Shown: positions 33,861-45,112, counted from the first letter of the stretch. The stretch is DNA of 64,000 nt from Ephydatia muelleri (GCA_013339895.1 JABACO010000040.1:253477-317476), one strand, 5' to 3'. Numbers and translations are program-made. Notes: generated by a model not told the origin, from the sequence alone.

Positions 33861-33958
33861 ATTAGCAACCTGGTTGATATTAGCTCCAGACTCCAATAGT
33901 GTCTTCATTACACCAAGATGTCCACCAAACTTGCTGCATTCAATGGACTCCAACCATC
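33861..33958 (-). pseudogene. Ankyrin exon with a one-base deletion
   Basis: 98 bp instead of 99 between TCTGTATTGCAG and GTAGGTAC. DGWSPLNAAS is followed by a one-base gap, then in another frame GGHLGVMKTLLESGANINQV. Inclusion would shift the reading frame of all downstream ankyrin exons and the kinase, so it is either skipped or the gene copy is dead. Its paralogue at 49625-49723 is intact. Confidence 0.75.
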
Positions 33959-34499
33959 CTGCAATACAGATGTCATCATAACTAGAGGCTGGACCAGTGG
34001 AGGTGGGTGTTGAAACATAACATATGACAGATGTAACATTTCTATACAAAGGGAGGTCAAAGGTGGAGGGTAAGATGACAGATGGGTGGGAGGGAAGGGA
34101 CAGAGCCAGAGCCAGGGGAAGGAACAATAGGCTTTACACTAAACGTTACAGAAGGTGGGTACAGAAGAGTATAGAATTGTTGCCAACAACAGATAGGGTG
34201 TCCAGAGTCCTTTGGAGTATGAAGTATTGTACCAGCAACTTGCAACACTCTCTGTAATTTAATACCTTCTCTTGGCACTGATTTTTTGGGTATGAACTGA
34301 ATACATGGTACTCTCACGACTGGCAAAAGGGGGAATTTAAAAAAATGAGCTTTTCGAGTAACACATTTTGTTGCATAATTTCAAACTTAATTGCCATTTC
34401 ATTTTCAACCTAATAGATATTTCATTATCAGCGTATGTTTGTGCTTAAGGTTGTCAACCAAAGACTAACAGGACAAGATAACGAAAGTTAGTAATAGCA

Positions 34500-34904
34500 T
34501 AATATCTAATTAACGCTTTCCCTGGGATGCTCCCCTTTCACTAAGTGTGCCTGATATTTGGTAGCTGTCAGGGTAATGCACAGAGATTACTGCCCATGTT
34601 CACTGTCACTGTTTTGCCCACTGAGGGGGCAGGTAACAGCCACAGCTGGACGATTGCTATGCTACCTAGCCAACAGGGACCAATGACAAGCACTGGCTAT
34701 CATTGGGTCGGCCTGTGTTCCAAACCATTACGCTGGCAATGGTTAGGTGGCTATTGGGGTAGAAGCCCTGAGGGTGCCACCCAAGTTATAGTGTAACTAT
34801 ATACCCCCAATAGGGGTTTAAGGTGGGTTTATGGTTCCAGGCATGGGAGTACAAATACAACATGTGTACATGTGCCAAGGTGAGTGTGTAAATGTTACTG
34901 AGCT
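34500..34904 (-). pseudogene. DIRS/Ngaro-type 3' region, interrupted copy
   Basis: Matches 50300-50670 closely (CACTGAGGGGGCAGG, GGCTATCATTGGGTCGGCCT and others). It continues at 35983-36125 with the recombinase C-terminus after the element inserted at 34905-35982, then jumps to the far side of the retroelement, so the RT and most of the recombinase are deleted. Confidence 0.7.
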
Positions 34905-35982
34905 AATAGTTGTCAACCGTCCTGGAACGTCCGGGACACTACCGGATTTCGTACCCTTGTCCTGGATGGCCCCCATTGTCCCGGAATTCTATTTTAAAAA
35001 TAACTACTTATCTGTTCGGTCACACCCCCTAATTTGTCTATGATGAATAGGTTGCCGACGTGTTTAAACCATAAGTAATGATTGACAGCTATTCCAGCAT
35101 TTGTGCATGGCTAAGCACGAGATGAGCCACCTTCAACGAAGAAACGGCCGCAAAGGGACTGTCACTTTGACAAGGTGTGGATACAGGAGTTTCAAGGGAT
35201 AGGAGTGAGCTCCAAAGGTAATGTATAACAGTGACAGTTTCAAAAGCAGTGTTGGGCAAAATACAGTCAAAGGAGTAATTTCAATACAAATTACACAATA
35301 CATTCAGTATGTGTAATGGTATTACATATTACAGATTAACTTCACTACCTGAAATTGCATTACCTATTACAATTATTATTTTCAATTACATTTTTCCATT
35401 ACAGATTACATTTTATTGTCAAAGTCATCGCTTAAAATTTGACGAAGATTTAACCGATCCAGAAATAACAGTTTTATCCTTCGGGCACATTTCACATATT
35501 GCACGGATCTTGTCCCCCTCGATATTGGTCACACGGAAGTATTTTCCGTCTAATAACACAGACTGGATAGCTGGAAATCAAAAGGCTATATAATCATTGT
35601 GTAATTACACTATATTAATGTAAATACAGTGCTACACTGCATACTGACACTGACAGGGACTGTAGTTCCTTGAAACTCCTGTATCCACGCCTTGTCGACG
35701 AAGTGACAGTCCTGGACAAATTCAATGCAGACAGCTGTTGCTATGATGCAGAAATCCCTCCAGAACTGCTAAAGAAGTGTAAAAAGGCTACTTCAGTGAC
35801 TCCAGGGAAGGAATGAATGATTAGGCCTATGTGATGATATCTAAATCAATAGTTTATTAATATTTGCAGCTATGTACATGTGTTAATAGCAATAGATCTT
35901 TGTAACTATGCGACGAAAAGTGGGTGTGATAGGGTGTGTGGCTTCTGGTCACGGAATTTTTGTCAAAAAGTTGGCAACTATG
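34905..35982. mobile_element. 1078-bp DNA transposon with ATAGTTGYCAAC ends
   Basis: Inverted ends AATAGTTGTCAAC and GTTGGCAACTATG are flanked by a 6-bp duplication TGAGCT (34899-34904 and 35983-35988). The empty site is preserved in two paralogues (ACTGAGCTGAGGCTATGACT at about 30947 and 50668). Internally an inverted pair of about 45 bp (35157-35202 and 35662-35714, core GGATACAGGAGTTTCAAGG) encloses ATTAC/GTAAT-rich sequence beginning CAGTGTTGGGCAAAATAC, which resembles the end of a hAT-like element. After the second arm a short open frame (LVDEVTVLDKFNA...) may be a captured or transposase fragment. The superfamily is not assigned. Confidence 0.75.
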
Positions 35983-36731
35983 TGAGCTGAGGTTATGACT
36001 GCACTGTCTTAGGGCTGTGTCAGAGGGTGACGTCTGTACACCTTGTAGGCTTCACTCCGCCATCTGCCTAGGTTCTTGATCGTTGCTGGGGGTAGACCAC
36101 TCCTAGACACTGCTGTCGCTGCTCCAATCCAATATACATGTATACCATATACCATGCCTGGAACCACACCCCTAAACCTGTTTGGTGGCTAGGCTCTGTG
36201 GCTATATGCTAGTATGCTTAGCTAGGTCTTTGATGTTTATCGCTTTGCTGACAATGTTTACTTAGACCTAAACAACACATCTAATTGCATAACAAAAGTG
36301 TTCCACATGAGAGGACATGGTGGCATAAAGCATGATGATTTGACTTGGATTGACCCTGTAGTACATATCTACATGTAGCCCTGGTTCTTCAATAATCAAA
36401 GCACCTGCTACATGCACTGGATGGCACACTGCTGACAGATTTACACCCAATCACCACACAGTAACAGTTACATACAGTGTAAGTGTATACACCAGATCAC
36501 ACCTACACATCATGAACAAACACTCACACATGTGGAATGACCCGACATCATTCATTTCAAGCTGCAATTACTCACACAAGTGAGAATAACATGACCAGTG
36601 ACCTTGCTGATTAGCTTGGACATAGAGGAGGGCAGGGATAAGATAAAATGAACCTGCACTTTGCATGGGAAATGTACCCGCATTAGTGCAAGTGTGTAGG
36701 CGTGGTACTTCCAACATTGAGCATGTACATG

Positions 36732-36824
36732 TGTAACGAAGACGCACGAACGCCTGAAGTGTTAAATAGTCATGTGCTTGTACTCTAACCCCTTCTAGAA
36801 CGTTTGATTACACTCACTATTACA
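36732..36824 (+). repeat. 5' LTR, 93 bp, internally deleted
   Basis: Begins TGTAACGAAGACGCACGAAC and ends TTACA. Compared with the 3' LTR it lacks 58 bp after CTTCTAGAAC, a segment that in the 3' LTR contains the TATA-like GTATATATAC, and has 3 extra bases near its end. Confidence 0.88.
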
Positions 36825-36825
36825 T

Positions 36826-36845
36826 TGGCGTAGTCGGCAGGATCG
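36826..36845 (+). promoter_or_regulatory. Primer-binding site
   Basis: TGGCGTAGTCGGCAGGATCG starts one base after the 5' LTR. Its complement ends in CCA and includes GATCCTGCC, as a tRNA acceptor/T-arm would. Confidence 0.85.
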
Positions 36846-36850
36846 AGGAT

Positions 36851-37632
36851 ATGGCTAGACCTACCGTGACTCCCGGGAAGTTCTCGGGTGAAGAATCCTG
36901 GGATCAATGGATCTTCCATTTTGAGAGTGCGGCAGATATCAACAAGTGGGACGCCGCTGCTAAGTTGCAGTGGTTAAAAATCAGTTTGACGGGACGCGCG
37001 CTGGCATCGTTCCAGAGACTTTCGCCGCAAAGCATCGCGGACTACAAGACCGCCAAAGAGACGTTGCTGGAGAGATTCGAGCCATCTTGTAGACGTGAAC
37101 GCTACCAGACCGAGTTGCAGACGGCTAAGAGGAAGAAAGAAGAAGGGTGGGCAGATCTGGCGGACCGACTGAGAATAATGGCACAGAAAGGGTATCCAGA
37201 CCTCGAAGACAAAGCCAAGGAGCAGCTGGCGCTGAACGTGTTCCTGTCGCTTATCGACAACTCTCAAGTAGCTTTCGCTGTACGGCAGAGAAGGCCAGCT
37301 ACGCTAGATACTGCTGTAAGCGCAACATTGGAAATCGAGTGCTACGCGGATTCCAAATCGCATGTGGTGGGAGGAGTGACGAACGACCAGCTGATTGGAG
37401 GAGCGGGGACGAGTCCTGTACGGCCGACGTTGTTAAGAAATTAACGGAAAGAATGGAACGGTTGGAGGCCCGACTAGAAGGAGAGAGAGAGAGGACAGGG
37501 GATGGTAGGAGGCCTAATAGAAGTAACGATCGTCCCCTAACCTGCTGGAATTGCGGAGGTCCTGGCCACGTTGCCCGTTATTGCAGAGCACAGCGGAAGC
37601 GTCAGGGAAACGACAGTCCTTCGATGGCGTGA
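36851..37632 (+). pseudogene. gag of the Ty3-type element (one frameshift)
   Basis: The first frame (36851-37444) starts MARPTVTPGKFSGEESWDQW and has the helical capsid-like pattern of Ty3 Gag. A frameshift near 37410-37430 moves to a frame ending at 37632, with Arg/Glu-rich sequence and a CCHC zinc knuckle CWNCGGPGHVARYC (37543-37584). Gag packages the element RNA in cytoplasmic particles. Confidence 0.85.
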
Positions 37633-37639
37633 GCCTGCC

Positions 37640-37949
37640 TACCGAAGGTTGTGAACAGAAGGCTCGAACTGAAACTGTTGTAATCTCAAATTTGTTTCAA
37701 GAATCATTTTTTCTGTACGGTAATGTGAAGGGGGTGGGTCTCAAGCTTCTGGTCGATACAGGAGCCGCGGCGTCGCTACTTGACAGTAAGATATGGAGTA
37801 AAATCAACGAAGGGATGCTGGAGAAATGGGAAGGGCCACGTTTGGTTGGAGTAGATGTATCGCCATTGAAGGTACTCGGACGAGCAAAGATTCAACTCAA
37901 CATTGGAGCTTCCTTGGTCACTACCAGCGTGATTTTTACCGATAACTGA
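37640..37949 (+). pseudogene. Protease region of the Ty3-type element
   Basis: Aspartic protease signature LLVDTGAAASLL with the D-T-G triad at 37755-37763. The frame closes with TGA at 37949, and the following DGILGMDF motif is read in another frame, so there is a frameshift at the protease/RT border. Confidence 0.8.
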
Positions 37950-40172
37950 CCTTACTTCTGATGGCATTCTCGGGATGGATTTTCTCCAGGACAATAGTTG
38001 CACAATAGATATCCCAAGGAAGAAGCTGATCTTAGCGGGTGGCACAGTGTTTTCTTTGTGCCAGAAAGCGTCCCCCACTTATGATGTCAGACTGGCTGAG
38101 ACCACCATTATTCCCCCAAGGTGTGAAATTGAAGTTGTTGGGAAATCAGAACTGCCACCTTATGGATTATGGCTTCTCGAAGGGCACCACCTAAAACCCC
38201 AGTCCGTGGTCATAGCCAGAGCGATCCTGGAAACCTGTACCTCTATCCCAGTCCGTGTGCTGAACGCCAGCGACCAAAGCATCATCTTTCGTCAGGGCAC
38301 AACAATTGGTGAGCTTCACAGAATAGAAGAGTGGCAGATAGGAGCTTTATCATCACCTGCAGAAAACCGAACATGTCCAATAGATAAGGCAAACGTCCTT
38401 CACCAGTTGGCACAATCTCCCACCAGTATTTCAGATGAACAGAGGGGGAGACTATTCGCTCTTCTACAGCAGTATGCCGATGTTTTTGCTTGTCCAGGTC
38501 AGAAGCTGGGACAGACTTCTAAGGTTCAACATGCTATCCATACAAGCTCGTCTCTACCCATCAGACAGCATCCCCGCAGAACACCACCAGCTCAGAGAAC
38601 AGTTGTCAAGGAACTCATCAAAGAGATGATGGACAACGACATCATACAACCCACTAAAAGCGGATGGGCTTCTCCTATTGTACTAGCTAAGAAGAAAGAT
38701 GGCAGTGTACGATTTTGCGTAGACTATCGCAAGTTGAACGAGGTCACCCGTAAGGACGCCTACCCACTTCCTCGAATTGACGATACCCTGGAGATGCTAT
38801 CTGAATCTCAATTGTTTTCGACGCTCGATTTGGCTAGCGGCTACTGGCAAGTAGAGCTGGAGGAGGAGGATCGAGCAAAGACGGCTTTCTGTACCAATGA
38901 GGGATTGTTTGAATTCAAAGTGATGCCGTTTGGCCTTTGTAATGCTCCAGCTACATTTCAGAGGCTTATGGATGTCGTTCTTAGCGGACTTCAATGGACC
39001 TCTTGTCTAGTCTATCTGGACGATATCATCGTCATGGGTAGGACGTTCGAAGAACATCTGAGCAATCTGGATAGCGTGTTTGCCCGCATACGTGAAGCAG
39101 GAATGAAGATCAAGCCAGCAAAATGTTTCTTCCTCAGGGAAAGAGTACAGTACCTAGGCCCCATTGTATCTAAGGATGGGATTGAGGCCGATCCTGACAA
39201 GCTTCGCAAAGTGCAGTGTTGGCCGACTCCCCAGAATGTGAGAGAAGTGCAACAGTTCCTTGGCCTTGCAAACTACTACCGGAGGTTCATAAGAAACTTT
39301 GCTGAAGTTGCAAGACCCTTACACAGGCTTACCGAGCGTTTAGTGTCCGTTTTCCAGTGGACCATCCAATGCCAGGAGTCCTTCAACTTACTTCGTGAAC
39401 TCTTGTCCTCACCTCCTATTCTCAGCTATCCTGACTTCAAGAAACCCTTCATCTTGGACACAGATCCAGCAATGAAGGAATTGGTGCAGTACTGTCACAG
39501 CTGGATAACCACGGGAGGGAGTACGTAATTGCATACGGAAGTCGCCTCTTGTCCAAAGCTGAACGTAACTACTGCGCTACGAGAAAAGAACTCCAAGCTG
39601 TTGTGACATTCGTGACTCATTTTCGCCCATACCTTCTGGGGCAACGTTTTCAAATCCGTACGGACCATGGAGCCCTGAAATGGCTGTATTGTATGAGGAA
39701 TCCCGAGGCTCAAGTTGCTCGTTGGCTCGAAAAACTTCAAGAGTTCGACTTTGAGGTTATCCACCGTCGAGGGTTAAAACACATCAACGCAGATGCTTTA
39801 TCCCGACGCCCATGCACCCAATGTGGAGCTGAGACGGACGTCGATGGTGATGATGGCGATATACTGCCAGTAGCAGCCCTCGAGCTTTCCGGGTTTGATA
39901 TTGAGGAGGTGATAAAGAAGCAATCGGAAGACAGCGAATGGAAGCTTTTGATTGATGCCAGAAGGTGCAACACTCGTTCCCCTACAAAGGAGTTAGAGGG
40001 GAAAAGCGTGGAGATTCGGCATCTGTGGCAGCTTTGGGATCAGTTAGTGTTGAAGGAAGGAGTGCTGTATCGGAAGTTTGCTGACTGCAACCAAGAGTCA
40101 GCCGCTGTGCACCAGTTGGTAGTTCCCCCTGTCTTACGCAATGAAGTACTTAGAGAGGTTCATGAAGGATAG
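37950..40172 (+). pseudogene. Reverse transcriptase and RNase H of the Ty3-type element
   Basis: Frame 37975-39528 carries RT motifs in order: FCVDYRKLNEVT, STLDLASGYWQV, MPFGLCNAPATFQRLM, YLDD at 39013-39024, and FLGLANYYRRFI. A one-base shift near 39470 moves RNase H to frame 39549-40172 (KAERNYCATRKELQAVV, FQIRTDHGALKWL, HINADALSRRPC). The spacer and start of integrase follow, and a TAG at 40170 lies at the H-E-G...GGHLG zinc-binding start. The YLDD catalytic site itself is intact. Confidence 0.9.
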
Positions 40173-40220
40173 TTTGGAGGTCATCTCGGTGAGAAGACGT
40201 TTAAGAAACTGAGGGTTGCT

Positions 40221-41303
40221 GGGTCGTTTCATGTCAAGTCAAACAACATATGCACCTCATGTTCCTAATTTGGCTCAATTTTTCCATATGTATTGGTCTT
40301 CATATGAGTTCACATTTCCCAATTTTGTATGTTCATAACCTTAATGGTTGTAGGATAACGCAACATTGAATAATTAATTAGTTTGCTGATAAGCTCAACT
40401 TTGCAATGCAATAACTTGATCCACACTACAAGTACAGTTACATGTTGGGTATCAAATCAGAGGTCATGATACCTAGAATCAATGTATGATAAGCATTTTG
40501 GTGGGAAATGAAAGGGTTAAATAGACAATGGTTCCACAGCACTGATTACATAATTACTGTATGAAGAAGGTTGATAATCATCAAATAAATTTAACCACAT
40601 TAAGTGGAAACCTAAGCTACACCTTTCTACAAAATAAAAATGTTGATTATGAATAACCCCTGCACTCTGTGAATTGTTTTATGCTTGGCAGCCATTTTGG
40701 GTTGATATAACAGAGAGGCGTTACAATATAACCACCGTTATCAAAACCAATTTAACAACCTTGGTACTGTTGTTAAATTGGTTATGACAACTGTGGTTAT
40801 ATTGTTATATAACCTACTCTCTGTTATATCAACCCAAAATGGCTGCCAAGCATAAAACAATTCACAGAGAGCAGGGGTTATTGATAATCAACATTTTTAT
40901 TTTGTAGAAAGGTGTAGCTTAGGTTTCCACTTAATGTGGTTAAATTTATTTGATGATTATCAACCTTCTTCATACAGTAATTATGTAATCAGTGCTGTGG
41001 AACCATTGTCTATTTAACCCTTTCATTTCCCACCAAAATGCTTATCATACATTGATTCTAGGTATCATGACCTCTGATTTGATACCCAACATGTAACTGT
41101 ACTTGTAGTGTGGATCAAGTTATTGCATTGCAAAGTTGAGCTTATCAGCAAACTAATTAATTATTCAATGTTGCGTTATCCTACAACCATTAAGGTTATG
41201 AACATACAAAATTGGGAAATGTGAAGACCAATATATATGGAAAAATTGAGCCAAATTTGGAACATGAGGTGCATATGTTGTTTGACTTGACATGAAATGA
41301 CCC
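40221..41303. mobile_element. Near-perfect 1.08-kb palindromic (foldback) element inside integrase
   Basis: The left arm from GGGTCGTTTCATGTCAAGTC (40221) and the right arm ending GACTTGACATGAAATGACCC (41303) are inverted copies of about 530 bp with only a few differences (for example a 9-bp gap near 40300), meeting near 40765 with almost no loop. A 4-bp duplication TGCT (40217-40220 and 41304-41307) flanks it. Removing one copy makes the integrase frame continuous across the site, confirming the boundaries. The ends share GGGTCRTT with the elements at 28310 and 29361. No ORF of note. Confidence 0.92.
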
Positions 41304-41307
41304 TGCT

Positions 41308-42575
41308 TACTACTGGCCAGGGTACTATAACGCTACAAAGCTATGGTGTAAAACATGTGTGGTTTGTGCCCAGCGCAAAACAGCAACCCCTCACAACAGG
41401 GCTCCTCTCCAAAGTGTTACAATAGGTTCACCTATGCAAATGGTGGCCATCGACATTCTGGGTCCTCTCCCGAAAACGGCGGCCGGAAACAGATATGTCT
41501 TAGTAGCTGGGGACTATTTTACGAAGTGGATAGAAGCATATCCCATTCAAAACCAAGAGGCCTCAACAGTGGCACAGAAGCTACTGGACCAACTGTTTTG
41601 CCGTTTCTCTCTACCAGAGCGTCTTCATTCAGATCAGGGGAGGCAGTTTGAAGCAGAAATTATCAAGCAGTTGTGCAAGTTGCTCCAGATTGAAAAGACG
41701 CGGACAACACCATACCACCCACAATCGGACGGTTTTGTGGAGCGCTTTAACAGGACCCTATTGAGTATGTTATCAACGCGATCAAACCCACATAGCACCA
41801 ACTGGGATGAGGATCTGAGCAAAGTGTGCATGGCGTACAATACCAGCATACAAAGTACTACCGGGTACACGCCATTCTTCCTGATATTTGGCAGGGAAGC
41901 CCGCCTACCCCTGGCCATTGTGCATGAACCGCCTCCTTCACCTCATGGAGCAATACCTCAGCAGTATGGGAATTACGTCCAGAGCCTCCAGGATACTTTT
42001 AACACGGCTTTTGAGGTGGTGCGGAGTAATATGTCTACAACAAGGCCGGCAAAAGGAGTTTTACAACTGCAAGGTACACGGAGATCCATTCAAACCTGGA
42101 GACCTGGTGTGGCTGTTCAACGAAGCACTGGCGAAAGGGGAATCCAGGACCATGGAGAGGGCCATACAGGGTCATAACACAGCTTTCAGATGTTACGTAT
42201 CGTATCCAGCATACAGGAAACAACTAGTCAACGGTGGTTCACTTTGACAGGCTGAAACGCTGTCCTTCTGAGATGCGGCTACAAGAACAGACCTCGACGG
42301 CACGTGCCCCACCAGGTGCCCCTAATGCTCCATCGGGAACACACGTAGAGCCAACGGAAGTGGACGATGAAGATGTGGAAAGCCCTGCTCTCATAGATGA
42401 TGAGGTTCCCGCCCATGATGAAGACCACGCCCCTGAGGAAGGCCACACCCCTGATGAGGATCCCGCCCATGATGAGGACATGGACCCCACCTCAAGAAGT
42501 GATGATGCAGAAGGAGACACGCGACGATACCCAACTCGCACAAGACGCCCCCCAGATCGTCTACAGTTAGACTAA
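41308..42575 (+). pseudogene. Integrase of the Ty3-type element
   Basis: Resumes after the palindrome with YYWPGY, then CKTCVVCAQRK (the CC half of the HHCC zinc site). The catalytic core has VAIDILGPLP, HSDQGRQFEAE and PYHPQSDGFVERFNR, so the D, D, E residues are present. Past about 42045 the frame changes at least twice through the C-terminal DLVWLFNEALAKGESR and HFDRLKRC regions. The tail (42270-42575) is acidic with DEDHAPEEGHTPDEDP-like repeats and ends in TAG. No chromodomain was recognised. Confidence 0.88.
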
Positions 42576-42591
42576 TTCGAGACGGATTCTT

Positions 42592-42602
42592 GGAGGAAGG
42601 GG
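42592..42602 (+). promoter_or_regulatory. Polypurine tract
   Basis: GGAGGAAGGGG, five bases before the 3' LTR, is the plus-strand primer site expected for an LTR element. Confidence 0.75.
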
Positions 42603-42607
42603 TCATA

Positions 42608-42755
42608 TGTAACGATGACGCACGAACGCCTGAAGTGTTAAATAGTCATGTGCTTGTACTCTAACCCCTTCTAGAACATTCTGTTAGGGTTAGTATATAT
42701 ACACATTCTGTCCATGTACTACGCATATAGATATCGTTTGATTACACTCACTACA
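42608..42755 (+). repeat. 3' LTR, 148 bp
   Basis: Begins TGTAACGATGACGCACGAAC and ends CACTCACTACA, so it has TG...CA ends. It contains a TATA-like GTATATATACAC absent from the 5' LTR. Confidence 0.9.
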
Positions 42756-43100
42756 CATGTATACGTGGTCACATAAAAGTCAACGTGATTGTGTACATGT
42801 TACAACTATGAAAACTAATACCTGCAAATGCGTGTGTTTTCAAATATTTTCTATCTGCAGTTTGACAATGAAATTGGTTTTTGTAGATATTCTTCTGGGA
42901 TGAGATTTTATCACCAGAAGGGCTTTCCTCACTGTATGTGTATCACATGGTGTGGGTGGAGGCCCATCTATAGATCTTTGTCAGTTTACAGGCTCCCATT
43001 CTATTTGTGTAAATACTGTGCTATTCTGTGTTGGTATGTGATTGTGGGAAGCTGCAAGTCATTGAAATAGATCAAAAATGGCCAAAAGATAGATAAATAT

Positions 43101-43246
43101 AGGTTAGACACCGAAACCGAGGGATCTACGTGATTTAGAATCTCCGAGGGCCCTGGGCTGTAGCGTCCCGAGCGGTAGCGAGGGCGCTACTAAGGGCCCA
43201 AGGGGATTCTAAATCACGTGGATCCCGAAGGTGACAGTGTCTAACC
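43101..43246. repeat. 146-bp hairpin element
   Basis: GGTTAGACACCG...ACGTGATTTAGAATC on the left is inverted on the right as GATTCTAAATCACGTGGATC...GTGTCTAACC. The loop is CG-rich (GTCCCGAGCGGTAGCGAGGG) with nested palindromes. MITE-like. Confidence 0.75.
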
Positions 43247-43314
43247 AATTTAGACAATAGCAACGCACAGTGGCGGCGCGAGGGTCTCTGGCGCCCGGGG
43301 GCAGATTATGATAT

Positions 43315-43350
<36 letters not shown>

Positions 43351-43685
43351 CATCCGTGCAGTCTTAATTGCTATCCTTAATTGTGGAGGTCCCGACAGTG
43401 GAGATAACCTATAGCGGTATTTGCGGTATTAACACTTTGAAGTCGAGGCTTGGCTATCATATGATCATTAGGCCTAGGCCTAAATTTCTTTTGTTTTGTT
43501 TTAGTATTTTCAAATCTTAGATAAACGCAGAACTTTGACAAAATTAAGGCAAAATTACGGTCTAGTGCAGCTCTAGATTATAGTTATATTAACAGTATTC
43601 TTCATATCAGTGCAAGTAAACTAATTTAGTCTATGGTCATACATGTGATTGAAAGAAATGATTTATTTTTAGATTAGTCATTAAT

Positions 43686-43875
43686 TTAAAAGCTGGCTTT
43701 TCTTGACTTTTTTTCAGCGAATTGGTCGATAATCTGATCAAAGTCAACACTGTTGAATACTTCTTTCTCTATTGAAAGAATTGCAAGATTACCCTACCGT
43801 TCTTGTGCCATAGTAGACCTCAGATAGGTTTTGATTATCTTCAGCTTACTGAAGGATCTCTCACAGCTTGCCACC
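43686..43875 (-). pseudogene. hAT transposase C-terminal region
   Basis: Minus strand: SCERSFSKLKIIKTYLRSTM AQER, a frameshift at CGGTAGGG, then NLAILSIEKEVFNSVDFDQI and a stop shortly after at 43686. This is the hAT dimerisation and C-terminal motif (ERSFSKLKxIKxYLRSTM). Confidence 0.8.
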
Positions 43876-44356
43876 AGTTTTTGGTCATTCCTCTTGCCAC
43901 AGCCTTAGTACCAGACAGTGTTCTAGGCAGAGTTGCATCTTCATTTCGAAATGCATCAGGGCCAGTTTTTACCAGGAGTTCCTTTGTAGCATCATCAATG
44001 CATGGTCTTGCAGCTGCTGTGAAACTCATGAATCCAATATCCCCGAAAGTAATTATGGGATTATTATGGTAAATCAGTTGAGACGGGCCTGGTTTTGGAT
44101 CTTCTTGCCCTGCCACTACCTCACTCTCATCACTGGTTTCATCACTATCATTAATATTGTCACTGGTGACTTCACTTTCCATTCTATTTGCCTCACTTTC
44201 CTCATTAGCACTTTTTGAACCAAGATCATCGTGCTCTGCTTCTTTGTCAACCTTTAAAAATGCAGCTAATAACTTGCTAGACTTGCGTGCTTCTTCAGCT
44301 GCCTTTGCTTTTCGCTTTCGGCGCTGCGCTCCACTCAGTTTTCCTGTGCTGCTCAT
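43876..44356 (-). pseudogene. hAT transposase N-terminal region
   Basis: Starts MSSTGKLSGAQRRKRKAKAA (basic), followed by an acidic Ser/Glu/Asp-rich stretch and a region ending near GMTKNWW, where it runs directly into the C-terminal motif in another frame. The start resembles hAT/ZMYM-type transposases. The open frame runs on to 43841, but those last codons are out-of-frame C-terminal sequence. Confidence 0.65.
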
Positions 44357-44754
44357 TATGCGGAGAGTTTTTTACAACAACTTGTAAACAACTGTGTTAG
44401 GGCCTAATTAGGGTCAGCGGTTGGCGTGGCGTGGTTAGAAGAAGTGACGTCATGCATACTTGCCACGTGCGTCACGTTCTCCAATATGACGTCACTTAGG
44501 TTTGCGCTTATAGTAGCCTACAGGCATACTTAGGCTTACATGTAGGTCTACCTGTCATGATCAAGCTTAAGTTAAACTTGTATGGAATCATTGTTTTCCC
44601 TTTGTTTAGTAGGCCTAGCCTTTTTTTTATTGGCCTTAGCAGGCGCCCCCCTTGTCCCGGCGCCCGGGGGCAATTGCCCCCCCCTGCCCCCCCCCTCCCG
44701 CCGCCACTGAACTGGCAACGCATACGTAGCAACCAATAAATTATCACTCAACGC

Positions 44755-45112
44755 AGCAATTAGATACGTACATAGCAACCGTTTGAAGGTATACAAAAAG
44801 AAATGGAAATCCATGTGCAACGCTGCGGGAATCAGTGGGTTTAAAACCAACCATTCATTGAGAGTCACTGCTGCTACCCGCTTGTACCAGTCAGGAGTTG
44901 ACGAGCAGTTGGTTATGGAACGAATGGGGCATCGCAGTATCGATGGTATTCGCTCCTATAAAAGAACCGCTGATTTTCAGCGTGAGAAAATTTTGAATTG
45001 CAATGCATCCAAAACGAGTGGGTACCGTGTCCATGCCTTTGCCGATGATATCAAAACATGCTGGCACAGAGTCTCCAAATGCAACGAAGAACGTCGTACC
45101 TGGAACGTATAA
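44755..45112 (+). CDS. Crypton-type tyrosine recombinase, C-terminal part
   Basis: Reads KVYKKKWKSMCNAAGI then NHSLRVTAATRLYQSGVDEQ, MERMGHRSIDGIRSYKR and ends WNV-stop. The H-x-x-R (HSLR), GHRS and Y (RSYKR) positions are those of a tyrosine recombinase catalytic tail. The wording NHSLR.TAATRLY...GHRS..G.RSYKR is typical of Crypton recombinases and the host genes derived from them. The N-terminal half and first catalytic Arg are not seen, cut off near the hAT insertion (target copy at 44715-44722). The stop is clean. Confidence 0.7.

Larger units (their letters stand above)
36732..42755 (+). mobile_element. Ty3-type LTR retrotransposon, complete but decayed, with a nested insertion
   Basis: Two LTRs, a primer-binding site, gag with a zinc knuckle, protease, reverse transcriptase, RNase H, integrase and a polypurine tract occur in Ty3/gypsy order. 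A 4-bp duplication CATG flanks it (36728-36731 and 42756-42759), and the paralogue at about 32440 (GAGCATGTACATGTATATGT) shows the empty site. Coding runs through several frames with at least one stop, and a 1083-bp palindromic element sits in integrase. No envelope gene is seen. It lies in an intron of the minus-strand ankyrin-kinase gene. Confidence 0.93.
43268..44714 (-). mobile_element. Internally deleted hAT transposon, 1447 bp, with an 8-bp duplication
   Basis: Left CAGTGGCGGCG and right CCGCCGCCACTGAACTG are inverted. The flanks carry a perfect 8-bp repeat GCAACGCA (43260-43267 and 44715-44722), the hAT hallmark. A C31 tract lies at 43319-43349 just inside the left end, with a G/C-rich counterpart inside the right end. 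It encodes the start and end of a hAT transposase on the minus strand with the middle deleted. Confidence 0.85.

Noticed and set aside
35247-35639. Separate hAT-like element with CAGTGTTGGGCAAA end inside 34905-35982
   Set aside because: The left end is suggestive, but the right end matches only CAGTGT and no 8-bp duplication is present; left as a note in the enclosing element.
42239-42606. Antisense ORFs over the end of the Ty3-type pol
   Set aside because: Mirror frames of the acidic repeat tail of integrase; the sense strand explains the sequence.
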